Assembly (NCBI GenBank): GCA_025642075.2 | Contig: JAODUO010001051.1 | Span: forward strand, 90,001 to 154,000 | Origin: Ridgeia piscesae | Lineage: Eukaryota > Annelida > Polychaeta > Sabellida > Siboglinidae | Length of the DNA stretch: 64,000 nt | Direction of reading: 5' to 3' | Shown here: piece after piece, positions 1 to 31,396 of the stretch | Position numbering within the stretch: position 1 is the stretch's first letter | Layout of the letters: each line of letters opens with the position of its first letter | The notes under the pieces: model-generated | Told to the model about the DNA's origin: nothing | The model's input: only the letters and a program-made list of their open reading frames with translations | The model's database searches: none | Position numbers and translations under genes: made by a program

Positions 1-237
1 CAACATAGTTTCCGTGAGTTTATATTTCCTCGATATCAGTTAAATTGACGTTGATGGGCAGATCAAAATAAAGCCTTTATTTTAGTCGTGTGCCAAACAT
101 CGAGTACCTGTCTGTAGGTAACGTGCCTTTTGAAACATCTGGCAAATTTTATTTTGAAATATAGCAGTATGAACCCGTTAAGGTAAATGCACGCTAATGT
201 CCACCTATGACGCTCTGCACAAACTGTACATGACAAG

Positions 238-277
238 TGACGTAATTGGTAACATGACACGACTGTGGCTATAAATA
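238..277 (+). promoter_or_regulatory. CRE-like and TATA-like elements near the left edge
   Basis: TGACGTAA at 238-245 is followed 24 nt later by TATAAATA at 270-277, a spacing and order seen in core promoters. No coding exon was identified directly downstream, so this is only a motif match. Confidence 0.25.
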
Positions 278-1757
<1,480 letters not shown>

Positions 1758-2480
1758 CATACATACATACATACATACATACATACATACATACATACAT
1801 ACATACATACATACATGCATACATACATACATACATACATACATACATACATACATACATACATACATACATACATACATACATACATACATACATGCAT
1901 GCATATATGCATACATGCATGCAAGCATACATGCATACATGCATGCATACATGCACATATACACAGACATACACACGCGCATACGCGCACACGCACACAT
2001 GCGCAGAGCGCACGAGCGCACGAGCGCACGAGCGCACGAGCGCACGAGCGCACGAGACGCACGAGCGCACGAGCGCACGAGCGCACGCGCACGCGCACGC
2101 GCACGCGCACGCGCACGCGCACGCGCACGCGCACGCACACGCACACGCACACGCACACGCACACGCACACGCACACGCACACGCACACGCACACGCACAC
2201 GCACACGCACACGCACACGCACACGCACACGCACACGCACACGCCACGCACACGCGCACGCGCACACGCACACGCACACGCACACGCACACGCACACGCA
2301 CACGCACACGCACACGCACACGCACACGCACACGCACACGCACACGCACACGCACACGCACACGCACACGCACACGCACACGCACACGCACACGCACACG
2401 CACACGCACACGCACACGCACACGCACACGCACACGCACACGCACACACACACGCACACGCACACACACACACACACACC
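1758..2480. repeat. Compound satellite: (ATAC)n, (GCACGA)n, (GCGCAC)n, (ACACGC)n
   Basis: Successive blocks: ATAC tetranucleotides (to about 1895), a transition zone with GCAT, GCACGA hexamers (about 2008-2085), GCGCAC (about 2084-2134), then a long ACACGC hexamer block (to about 2460) fading into (CA)n. All reading frames look open only because of the repeat. The alternating purine-pyrimidine blocks can adopt Z-DNA. The satellite ends about 230 bp before the collagen start codon. Confidence 0.97.
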
Positions 2481-2713
2481 ACAAATCGACCGTCCGTCTA
2501 AACCCCTCGATCAGTGTCTACTGGTCATAACCTAACACAACACAACACGGCCGACCTTCGCAGACACAGGCCCAATTGCGTCTACGAGATAACCCTTGGC
2601 TCGCCGCGGCCGCGGCCGCCGCCCAGAGCGAGAGCGATACGTCTCCGCCCGGATCCAGGCAGTTGGTCGCCGGAGAGAACTGAAAACGTCACATCCCCTC
2701 CGCTCTGCTCACG

Positions 2714-21457
<18,744 letters not shown>

Positions 21458-21752
21458 AGACAACAGCGCTGCTTCGTCCGTATTTACCGGATGCGATAAT
21501 AACTGTAAAAGCGTCGGTAAGAAAATAGTTGTCTTTAATATTGATTATCCCTGTTCGGTTGCCTTTACCGTTAGAAAGGTAACGGATGTTGACATTCAAT
21601 GCATAAGCTTCTATGTAAACACCGTGTTCAGTCAAACTAGCTCAATACGCTGGAACAGCCAGCGTGGAACTGCAATGTTTGTCGTTCTATGTATTATTCG
21701 TAAAGCCGACTATTGAACACAAGTCATGTCAATGGTATGAAATAATAATAAT

Positions 21753-21758
21753 AATAAA
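21753..21758 (+). terminator. Candidate polyadenylation signal for the collagen gene
   Basis: AATAAA lies about 300 nt after the collagen stop codon, inside a short AAT repeat. It is the first canonical hexamer downstream on the coding strand that I see. Confidence 0.4.
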
Positions 21759-22305
21759 TACACGGATGTGTGTTATACTGAAACATAAATACGTTTATTG
21801 TTTATTTTGCTGTTCAAAACATGTTGGTATTTGTTGAAAGTGTGTCTGAATACAAATATGTAAATTCTATGGTTTTCCATATAATGTCATCTGACAGCGC
21901 TGTACATGTAACACTGTCGTATTAGCATCCGCCGGAGCCTTTAGATGGCGGACCATGGTAGAATAGTACGTTGTAGGATATACCCCGGTGTGGTGGGCCC
22001 AGATTCGGCCGTGCTCAGATTTGGCGCAAGCGCAGCGTCCGTTTTTATCTGCTCTGACGTAGCCGAGTTTCCTCGAAACGCATCCTGCGCATAAGTATTA
22101 TTTAAAACGCTAAGACGCTGTTGTCGCGATCCCGGATTCGGCAATTCGTACCTTCTAATAAATAATACCAATGCTTTTGCTGAGAAATGGATGAAGCTTC
22201 AAGTTTGAACGATATACTGATAAATAATCCCATTTTCGCGCGCTAGGGGGCGCTGCTAGTCGTGTCAGTCATATTAGAGAAATATACTCAGTATTTGCGT
22301 ACATA

Positions 22306-22715
22306 CTGCTGTTCACATGGAACCCTTCTCCACTTCAGTCTTCAAAGCTCTCGTTTGAACATGTGCTACTACCGCCAAGATCTGCACCCGCGGCTCCACC
22401 CGGACTCGCGTCCAAGGCTTCAGTGCTCACCACGGCGGCCCTCCTACTCGTCGGCGCATGTCGCCCCGGGTGCGTGTTGTGCGCCGACGGTCCGGTATAG
22501 GCCCGACGCTCCAGCGCCATCCATTTTCAGGGCTAGTTGATTCGGCAGGTGAGTTGTTACACACTGCTTAGCGGATTCCGACTTCCATGGCCACCGTCCT
22601 GCTGTCTATATCAACCAACACCTTTGATGGTATCTGATGAGCGTCCTCGTTGGGCGCCTTAACCGGACGTTTGGTTCATCTCACAGCGCCAGTTCTGCTT
22701 CTCAGGGCGCCAGCA

Positions 22716-22752
<37 letters not shown>

Positions 22753-22895
22753 CGGTTCGAATCCCTATACCCAAGTTTGACGATCGATTTGCACGTCAGA
22801 ATCGCTACGGTCCTCCATCAGAGTTTCCTCTGACTTCGACCTACTCAGGCATAGTTCACCATCTTTCGGGGCCCATTGTAGCGCTCAGCCGCTCG
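22306..22895 (-). pseudogene. 28S rRNA fragment, internally deleted
   Basis: The plus strand reads as antisense LSU rRNA. Landmarks are CTGCTGTTCACATGGAACCC, CTACTACCGCCAAGATCTGC, CGACGCTCCAGCGCCATCCA, GGCAGGTGAGTTGTTACACA, ATATCAACCAACACCTTT, TTCGGAGGGAACCAGCTACT and GGCATAGTTCACCATCTTTC. The order matches eukaryotic 28S from memory. Between AGCGCCAGTTCTGCTT (about 22700) and GGCGCCAGCAATCCTGAGG about 150 nt of the usual gene are missing, and many substitutions are present. No 18S, 5.8S or spacer is seen. It is a dispersed rDNA pseudogene; the strand given is that of the rRNA sense. Confidence 0.9.
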
Positions 22896-23057
22896 TGAGA
22901 AATGTATTAGGAAATAAGATTAACATTTTGACTACACTAAAATGTTGCACACAAACACGTTGTAATAGAACGATTCCCAGCGCTGAAAACAATAATATAA
23001 AGCATGAATGCAACTTAAAAAATTTAATAAATAGACAGATAGTTTAGAAAAAGGATT

Positions 23058-23130
23058 CGAGCGCGCCAGGATTCGAACCTGGAATCTTCTGCTCCGTAGG
23101 CAGACGCGTTATCCATTGCGCCACGCGCCC
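23058..23130 (-). tRNA. tRNA-Arg (anticodon ACG)
   Basis: The 73-nt minus-strand sequence begins GGGCGCGTGGCGCAATGGAT (acceptor and A box) and contains GGTTCGAATCC (B box). It folds with anticodon stem TCTGC/GCAGA and loop CTACGGA, giving ACG, which reads CGU/CGC arginine codons after deamination. The acceptor stem GGGCGCG/CGCGCTC pairs apart from one G-T or mismatch. A run of five T follows the 3' end, as a Pol III terminator. CCA is not encoded. Confidence 0.95.
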
Positions 23131-23710
23131 GGGATAACGTTACCCAACCTCCAGGGTTACGTATTGTCGCTGGGGTGGCAATTACTATTTATGTATACTA
23201 GATGATGCTTTGAATATAGGAACAGGACAAACTGCAACTGCACTGTAAACTAGGACTAATTACGTCCTAATTGACAAGATAAACGATGATAAAATGTGCA
23301 TGACAATTTATTTCAATGACAATCCAAAATATTCTATCTGCAAGGAGACATTGTGACAACCGACCCGTGTGACAATCCTGGCCTACTGTACAAGTAACCC
23401 TACCTTGTCAATATCAGTGTTACGGCTATGATAAACAATATACTGAATTTGACGGTATTAACAGTGCGTAAAGGATAGTTTGGCTGTTTGACGTTCGTTG
23501 AGTCCGCGTGAGATGTGTGTACTGTTGTCGCAGAGTTAGAATCTGCAGATTGTTCTGTGGCGTTTCAATGTAGACAGCTTTGACGTAATTGTTATGACAA
23601 TTACTGTCAATGACACGGTGTAACATATGTCGTTACGCAACGTATACACGATGTCAATGTATAAATCACATTATTACAGATAAATAGACAGATAGTTTAC
23701 AAAAAAGATT

Positions 23711-23783
23711 CGAGCGCGCCAGGATTCGAACCTGGAATCTTCTGCTCCGTAGGCAGACGCGTTATCCATTGCGCCACGCGCCC
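23711..23783 (-). tRNA. tRNA-Arg (anticodon ACG), second copy
   Basis: Identical in sequence to the copy at 23058-23130 as far as I can compare. It is followed by a six-T terminator. The 3' flank shared with the first copy (AAATAGACAGATAGTTTA) shows that the pair arose by duplication of a block extending past the gene. Confidence 0.95.
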
Positions 23784-24032
23784 GCTTGAGTTCAAGAGTT
23801 CATATTACGAGAGGTCTACGCTTCGTTACATTACATTGCTAGCAGACTTGCGAAGTCTCACGAGTTAGCCGTCAGTCTTTCGTCTCGTTTCACAGACTCA
23901 CGAGCGTGCCTGTGAATAATATGCTCCCGGATTATGAATTTTCTTACGGGTGCAAACAAACACTTTAATTATGTTTTACATGCGTTTTATTTAGAATGCC
24001 TTTTCGAGCATACCCAGGCCCCACCACACATA

Positions 24033-24037
<5 letters not shown>

Positions 24038-24109
<72 letters not shown>

Positions 24110-24110
24110 C
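24038..24110. repeat. (TA)n microsatellite
   Basis: TA run abutting the left end of an inverted-repeat element. Confidence 0.95.
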
Positions 24111-24508
24111 GATTATTGGGAAATTGTTTTCTCCAAAACACGCTTAACGACCGACTCAAATGTAACATAATAAAATAAAGGTATTTTTTCAAAATATATA
24201 TATATATACACGACTGTGTAATACATATTTATTTTATATTATTATATAGTTATTTGGTGGTGGTCCTCCCATTAATTATAATTTACTACATTACCTTTTA
24301 GTAAATGGTATTTTTTCAAAATATATATATATATACACGACTGTGTAATACATATTTATTTTATATTATTATATAGTTATTTGGTGGTGGTCCTCCCATT
24401 AATTATAATTTACTACATTACCTTTTAGTAAATGGTATTTTTTCAAAATAACATTTGAAGTCGGCGTTACAGCGTGTTTTGGAGAAAACAATTTCCACAA
24501 TATCGATC
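24108..24508. mobile_element. MITE-like element with ~55-bp inverted ends and internal 127-bp repeats
   Basis: The left end (24108-24163) and right end (24452-24508) are imperfect reverse complements sharing GGAAATTGTTTTCTCC and AAAACACGCT. Between them a 127-bp unit starting GTATTTTTTCAAAATA occurs at 24181 and 24308 and starts a third time at 24435. No coding capacity. The TA-rich left flank may be its target. It looks like a non-autonomous DNA transposon. Confidence 0.8.
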
Positions 24509-25800
24509 GATAACCAGACGTCTCCCTCAATTGTAATATATAGTGCCCAGTCGACGAGGCTGGAGGCGTTGGAGAATCTCATTTGAAACTTCACCCAGAC
24601 CGGCGGATTTTTTGTGGTGTTTTTTATTGCAAATTTCTATTTAAGACACTCTTCATAACTATACCAGACACTTGGCGGGAAGGGGTGGTGTAGAGATGTA
24701 TTGCGCGGTCGGGGAGGTAGTGTGGCCGCACATCGACATGGTTAAGTTAAAAACAAAATGTTTACGGCCGTTTTAAGTCAAGCACATTTATAATCAAGCA
24801 CAACTAGTTCGTCCACGCGGAATCGGCTCCTCCCAAATACGATATGCGTGTGAATCTCCCGTCTCCATTTGACGGTAAAAGTGACCCGTTGGTTCAGAAA
24901 GAACATGTAAGGTAGTCTAGCATATCCAACTCTCGCCCGGCTTCGTGATTTCGCCACCTCAAGACAGGTATTTGAGAAATCTGTCACGATCGATATAATT
25001 TTGCTGTCTGTTGCCGAACGAAATAAATTCTAAAATCTAGAATCAAACGAAATTTCGTTCATCTGACCTTGCCCGGCCCCACATGTGAAAGTTTGTATTT
25101 TGAATTAATAAAATTAATTGGATCGAAGATTTCGATGTTCGACGAAAACTGCCTCTGACCGAACGAATGCCTTCCCCAAACAAAGCTAATTTCGTCTGAC
25201 CGGTACACCCCTGTATAGCTGCTAAACACAAGTAGATCGTGGCTAAAGAAATGTTTGCGGAAATTTCTAGTTTGCAATTAGCTCTTGTCGCACGAGAACA
25301 ATAGCGTCAGATTATCTCAGTTAGCGGTCCATGGCATATTGTGAGCAGGTACAATTAAGCGCTGCACGACACTACTACGGATTGTCGTTGAACCGAAACG
25401 AGCACGCAATAATAATGTACTCGATTCGCTTCAACGAGAATCCTTCCGTCCGAATCCGAAGAGTAAGAAAAAAACGCAGGTTGTTAAGTACAAAAATATA
25501 ATATATTTGTCATCTATACATACATATATAAAATCGGTGATACAAGCACAATAAAATCGACTAGTCCGCCCGCGACACTGACGCACAGGAACACGCGATG
25601 ACTGGGCAGGCAGCATGCACTCGCGTTCGGTGTCACAGCGGTCCAGACGGCTCGCAGTCCTATGTACACCGCTTTGGGGACTCGCCCCTATTGCCTAGCG
25701 TTGATAAATTACGAGTAAAGTCCGACGTATAATATCCGAGAGATAATCGCATTTACAAAGTTCGACACAGTTCCAAGCACACGGGAATGACGACCACTGA
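24509..25800. other. Non-coding stretch before histone H1
   Basis: No supported gene. The segment nearest to 25803 should hold the H1 3' UTR. Confidence 0.5.
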
Positions 25801-25802
25801 AG

Positions 25803-26378
25803 TTACGCCTTCTTTGGTGCCGCCTTCTTTGGCCGTCCTGCCTTCTTCGCCTTCGCGGGCGACTTCGCCTTCTTTGCCTTCACGACGACGGGCTTCTTCG
25901 CCTTGGGGGCCGCCTTCGGTTTCTTCGCCTTCGCCGGGCTCTTTGGCTTCTTCGCCTTCTTGGGTGTCTTCGGCTTCTTTGCCTTCTTGGGAGATTTCGG
26001 CTTCTTCGCCTTCTTCACCACAGCGCCGGCTGCTTTCGGCTTCTTAGCGGCGACCTTCTTCGGCGCTGCCTTGTCGCCCAGTCGGAAGCTGCCAGTGGCG
26101 CCGGATCCCTTCGACTGCTTCAGCGTGCCGTTCTTCGCTCCGGCCCTCAGCGCCACCTTCAGGTGCTGATTGACGACGCGCTCGTTCTTGCCGAAGTTGT
26201 ACTGCTTAAGGATGTACTTCAGGATCGCCTGTCGCGACGAACCACCGCGCTCCTTCAGGCTGCCGATGGCGGCAGCGATCATCTCCGGGTACTTCGGGTG
26301 GATTGCTGGCGCCGCTACCTTCTTTGCCTTTGGCTTGGCAGGCGCTGCCTTCTTCGGTGTAGCTACAGCTGCAGACAT
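25803..26378 (-). CDS. H1: Linker histone H1
   Basis: A 191-residue protein that binds nucleosome linker DNA and compacts chromatin. It has an Ala/Pro/Lys-rich N-terminal tail (to about residue 27), a winged-helix globular domain (about 28-98: HPKYPEMIAAAIGSLKERGG, SSRQAILKYILKQYNFGKN and GTLKQSKGSGATGSFRLG), and a Lys/Pro/Ala-rich C-terminal tail with repeated KAKKPKSP-type motifs. It is intronless, like replication-type H1. No core histone gene lies nearby, so it is a solitary copy here. I could not find a canonical histone 3' stem-loop in the plus-strand sequence from 25550 to 25802, so it may be polyadenylated or a variant gene. Confidence 0.97.
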   Translation of the reverse strand: MSAAVATPKKAAPAKPKAKKVAAPAIHPKYPEMIAAAIGSLKERGGSSRQAILKYILKQYNFGKNERVVNQHLKVALRAGAKNGTLKQSKGSGATGSFRLGDKAAPKKVAAKKPKAAGAVVKKAKKPKSPKKAKKPKTPKKAKKPKSPAKAKKPKAAPKAKKPVVVKAKKAKSPAKAKKAGRPKKAAPKKA

Positions 26379-26413
26379 GACGACGACGGTGACGACGGTG
26401 ACGACGGTGACGA
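26379..26413. repeat. Nine-base repeat in the H1 5' UTR
   Basis: GACGACGGT occurs about four times directly upstream of the H1 start codon (plus-strand view). Confidence 0.85.
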
Positions 26414-26467
26414 CAAACTTGAGCGGTGAGATAACGAGCGACTGCTAGTCAATGGAAGCGGCGCGGC

Positions 26468-26475
26468 ATTTATAT
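26468..26475 (-). promoter_or_regulatory. TATA box of histone H1
   Basis: On the minus strand CATATAAAT lies about 90 nt upstream of the H1 ATG, in a GC-rich context (GCGCAGCGCATATAAATG). The position fits a short-leader histone promoter. Confidence 0.7.
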
Positions 26476-26479
26476 GCGC

Positions 26480-27920
26480 TGCGCGGACGTGGTAGTAGCA
26501 CTGCACTGGCTGAGCTCGAGCGGCGAGCTTCGCTGATTTGATTTCGCCAACATGTGCTAATTTTTTCCTGAAATTGCATTATTATAGCATTAACGCCGCA
26601 ATAATGTCTAGATTGAGCAACGGTTTTAGAAAGGAGAAAGGTTCGGCTTTCGACAAGAATGCTTAAACTACTGATGTAATATAGGGTTCAATTCCTATTT
26701 TGGCTTTAAACTAAATTTTGCTGTCTTCGGTAAGCTAATATCGGCATAAATGTACTTGTTTTTATATGTTGGTAACAACATTTTCAAAAAGTCTTTAGTT
26801 GTTTTTATGTAGAAAATCATACTCTATCGGATTCATTTCTACCCGAATTCTTTCAGATCGATACAATCGGAAATAAAAGCTTATGAAGACAACAATGTAG
26901 CACACATTCTAGGCATCCCGCCATCTTGTAACGGATTCGCTCGAAATCGCATAAGTCGAATTATCGTGAAATATTTTGTCTCTAAAGTTCTTTGCTACAT
27001 GTGTAGTATACTGGTCGAGTCTACGGAATAATCCACTGAATTATTATGTTGATACTACGCAGTTTCATCAACAAACAGCGAACAGTTCGTGATTATCAAC
27101 AGCGGTGTTCGACGTCGCTAGAATAGGATTACATTTCTCAGACTGATGTTTTATCGACATATAGGATATTTTATATGCTTAACTCAAAGACAATTTAACA
27201 ATATGTTGATCAGGTAATTGTCATTGTAATAAAATATTAACTTAAAATACGTGCGGTCGTTCAACACTCGTTGTTTTGTTGCCCTACAAATCCCAGTGTA
27301 AAGATCTGTGGGGAATGACTGGAGAAATGTTAACGAAGATCGCCAGATGGCGCCTGCTGTCAATATATCTTCGCAGCCCACAGTTTATGTAGAATCGGTG
27401 AGAATCAGAATATAATTACAGAACAATTTGAAAATGTTTATTAGCAAGATATGATTTCCTTCCAAGTTATGACAACCAAAAGGGGTTATGTGTGCACATT
27501 TAAAGTGGAGTTATCCGTTCCGTTACTCGGAATCATCCAGTATTATGGCTGATTGCTGCATGAATTGGTATTCATAAATTAATATGGGAAAGTGCGATCG
27601 CATTAAAGATTCAAGAACTTCGCGGTTAAGCCTTCCGGAGTCCGATATTTTGCAAATTTAGTTGTTTATAATCTGAACAATTTGTTTACATTTTGCGGTC
27701 TATGCGGTAGAAAAAATAAAATATGTTTCGGGCTTATTAAACGCAATATGACGAGCATCAAACGTAATGTAATATATCTTATTGCATTCGTAATAATGTA
27801 ATGCATGTATACGTGAAAAAAACGTTAGAAGGTTAAACATTTTAAGAAATTATAAATATAGGTTAAGAATTTTTTTTCAGTTAAATTATTATTCTTGAAC
27901 TAATGGGGGGAATAATAATA
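26480..27920. other. AT-rich intergenic DNA
   Basis: No supported gene or repeat family seen. Confidence 0.5.
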
Positions 27921-27933
27921 ACTAATAAAAATG

Positions 27934-27943
27934 TGTGTATGTA

Positions 27944-28026
<83 letters not shown>

Positions 28027-28185
28027 TGTGTGTTGTGTTGTGTGTGTGTGTGTATGTGTGTGTGTGAGTGTGTGTGTGGTTAGTGTGCGTGTGTATGTGC
28101 GCACGTGTGTATACATGTGTATATATGTGTGTGTCCGTGAGTTTGTGCGTGTGTGTCCGTATGCATGTGCGTACGTATGTGTACG
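27934..28185. repeat. (TA)n followed by (GT)n microsatellite
   Basis: TA run to about 28016, then GT-rich sequence with GTGTTGTGT variants. Confidence 0.95.
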
Positions 28186-28899
28186 AGAATGGTGACTTTT
28201 TGTCACCTATTCAGCTCTAGCCTGCTATGTGGTTATCGCCTACGACAGAAGTGGAGGATTTCCTTCACATTGTATAATTGAATCATGTTTGAATGATAAC
28301 ACATTTCGGCACTTGAGTAAGATTGGGACCAACGTCAATGTTGTCGCTATATCTGTACATTTGCCTACACTGGATAGGTCATACTAACCCTAACCCAAAT
28401 TATAATAATTCGTCATTGCCAGGAATATTTATATTTTATAAATATTCCTTTTAGACACACCTTCAGGCCCAAAAGAGTGCTCCGATTTGTGTCGGCCGCA
28501 AGCGCAGTGGCCATGTGTGACTGCATTGTACACTTGGAATGAGCAACACACAGTTTGTTTTTGCCGACGGGTCCGTCTTTTCGGCATCTAACGTGCGCTA
28601 AGAATATATTCATTGGATGATGTCAAATTACTGAATTTAGGAAATGAAATAGCAAATGTTGCTAAAGGTAACGATAAAATTGCGGTCGGGCTGGGTTCGA
28701 CACTTGAGTGCCCAAATTTCTTTACCAAAGGGTAGGACTGGGAAGGGAAGTTTTACACACTAATCCCTATATCCTCTGTACTTTGTCACTTTGTTCACCA
28801 GGCAGCCAGTTAGTGCTCCTTTGTTCTCTACCCTCCACATTTTCAGGGATTGGAGACATGGCTCCCTGCCCCCCCCCTCTGCTTCGTAGCTACAGCTAT

Positions 28900-29107
28900 A
28901 ATAAAAAAGATACAAAGATATATAAAAAAGATACAAAGACATATAAAAAAGATACAAAGATATATAAAAAAGATACAAAGATATATAAAAAAAGATACAA
29001 AGATATATAAAAAATAAACAAATATATAAAAAAGATACAAAGATATATAAAAATATACAAAGATATATAAAAAAAGATACAAAGATATATAAAAAAGATA
29101 CAAAGAT
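28900..29107. repeat. 21-bp A-rich minisatellite
   Basis: About ten copies of GATACAAAGATATATAAAAA with small length changes. Confidence 0.93.
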
Positions 29108-29109
29108 AA

Positions 29110-31390
29110 AGTGAAACTGTCGTAACTGTGGTAATTCCACACTCTAGTAATTTGTCCTGTTTTAATATTAATGGGACATCAATAGTTCCATGTCATTAAC
29201 CACATGTGTCTGTGACGGATCCATTTTGATCATCAGTTAATTATTCTGCAGCATAAATCGTACCTTGCGTTGTGTAGCGCAAGCACCTAAGAATTCTTCA
29301 CGGTTACTGTCCTTTCGTTTTCTGCTCTCCAATTTAATGAGAGACAGTTTTAGGGACGAAATCTGCTCAGACAGATCTGACTTGTAACGAGTGGTGGATA
29401 CGTCTCAAAAATGCTCCGTATTTAGAACAAGCTGCTTGGACTTTAACAGCAGAAACACAGCTCGGTCTAAAGGAACATCAGCCAGTTAGGGTAAACCCAT
29501 CCTAGGGTGGAGATTTTCAGCAAGCACAGGGTGGGGTGTTTCAATAGGCAATTTTATATAGAAGTACATGTCATAAATAACTGAAAAATACCTAATTGTA
29601 TGGGGACTGAGTTTTAGGCATCTTCGGATTTTATAATCACTACTTTAAGAATATCCCCCCGTGGATTGTTTACTTTCGACAGGATAACTTCTGGATACAG
29701 TTTTCACCAGATTCTGGCCTGGCCATCCATGGCTAGAATGAATTGTTTTTGGTTGACAAATACTATTAGATTAATCGTTAATAAAAATAAAGACAATAAT
29801 ATATGGATCAAAGTTGATATCTGCTTTCCACACTAAACGGCGGGTGAGCTCTGAAAGGAGAGCCTGAAATTACGGGGGGTGGAATTTTCACCACCATCTG
29901 AGTGACAGAATCCTTTACGTTAATTAGCTCAATTATAGGCTGTTTTCAGTTAATCGCCTAATTTGAGACTCGTTGAAACGAACCGCTGAAACAACCGTTT
30001 ATGTCATCATCGCCAGTGGTCCCGTGACCCGAACAGTCCCGCGTGCTTATGTTGACATTGGGTGGAGAAATCTGACTTGGAACACGGGCCGGTTGTCATT
30101 GTAATCGCTATATTGACGAATTACCATATTGACCTACAACTATTTCGACTTGCGTAACTTTTTGGGGAAATCGCATCCCTTAATTCTTTAATTGTTTCCA
30201 TTTAGCACAACAACAACACACTAATTGGTTGGTATGTATTACTGAATCGCTCTTCTGGCGCAATACTGTTTTTTAATAAGGTTTTCGTAAATGTATTCAT
30301 TAAGATGAATTATACATTGTCCAACGCCTTTTCAGAAACTCGTCAACACTCGAGTGCATGCACACTTCGATAGATCCCTTTGTTCAGTTGCATGTCACGG
30401 GTCGTGCACTTGCTCCTAGAAGTTGCCAACGCTCAGCAATTGTTGATGACCTCATTGCATTGGCAGGCATCTCACGGGCAACTTTGCTTTGAAGCGAGAT
30501 ATAGGAACACTACCATTCGGATCGGCCGTCGCGCTTGACAGAACAGACGACCACTTAAAAATTGGCGGCAGGGAGAGACGTACGGTGACCTACATAGGTC
30601 CTACGAGCCTAAAGCGGCTTGCCCCTGCCGCCCCGGGAGTCCCCGACACGCGGGAAAACTGTAAGGCGGGTTGTCATTCATTCATCAGCGCGTCGATTCA
30701 TCCACACTCCACCTGCTAACACAGCGGGTGTCACAGGCCGAGCCAGGGTCACTGGCCTGCTGGACACGATTAAACCGCCCACGGTCAGGCGTGGCACGCC
30801 TGGGGTCTTCACTTCTGGCCCAACTGACAGCTGCGATAGTGACGTAACTGAAACAGCTGGGCTCGTCCATTACCGCAGACTGTCAAATAGCTCCAGGCGA
30901 AGCGACATGGTTGATGACATAATTGAAGCTTGCTCCATCGGTCATATTTTAATATACAGTGGTTTGTTATTTATCTTCGTGAACATTGATATTTATCTTC
31001 GTGAACATTGGTCGAATGTTTCACCGACTCTTTATATACCAATTGTGTGTTTGTGTAGCAGTGATTTGCCAATTTAGAAATACCACTTTGAAAACACATT
31101 ATTATTATGTATGCACACCAATCACATGAAATCGATTGTTTGTATTAAAACAATCCCTATTATAATAATAGTAAACTTCTAAAATTAAATTTAAAATTTA
31201 TCATTATATATATTTAGATGTTGTCTCTGTCCGTTAGTTGTTTAAATGTACTTAGCATAATCAAGAAAAATTAGCTTGTATGCGTATCATAGTCAAGGAA
31301 ATGAGTTTGTATGTCGTTTTTAGATCGTGTAATAATGAAATTTATTGATTCATATATCTGTGAGATGATTTATAAAAAAATTATAACATT
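29110..31390. other. Intergenic region with a GC-richer open stretch
   Basis: Mostly AT-rich. At 30480-31075 a GC-richer segment is open in two plus-strand frames. One frame includes SCDSDVTETAGLVHYRRL and RRSDMVDDIIEACSIG. I do not recognise it and see no convincing splice or homology support. A 21-bp direct repeat (ATTTATCTTCGTGAACATTG) lies at about 30970-31010. Confidence 0.35.
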
Positions 31391-31396
31391 ATGAAT

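Noticed and set aside
22262..22540. Open frames over the 28S fragment
   Set aside because: The sequence is rRNA-derived; open frames there are incidental.
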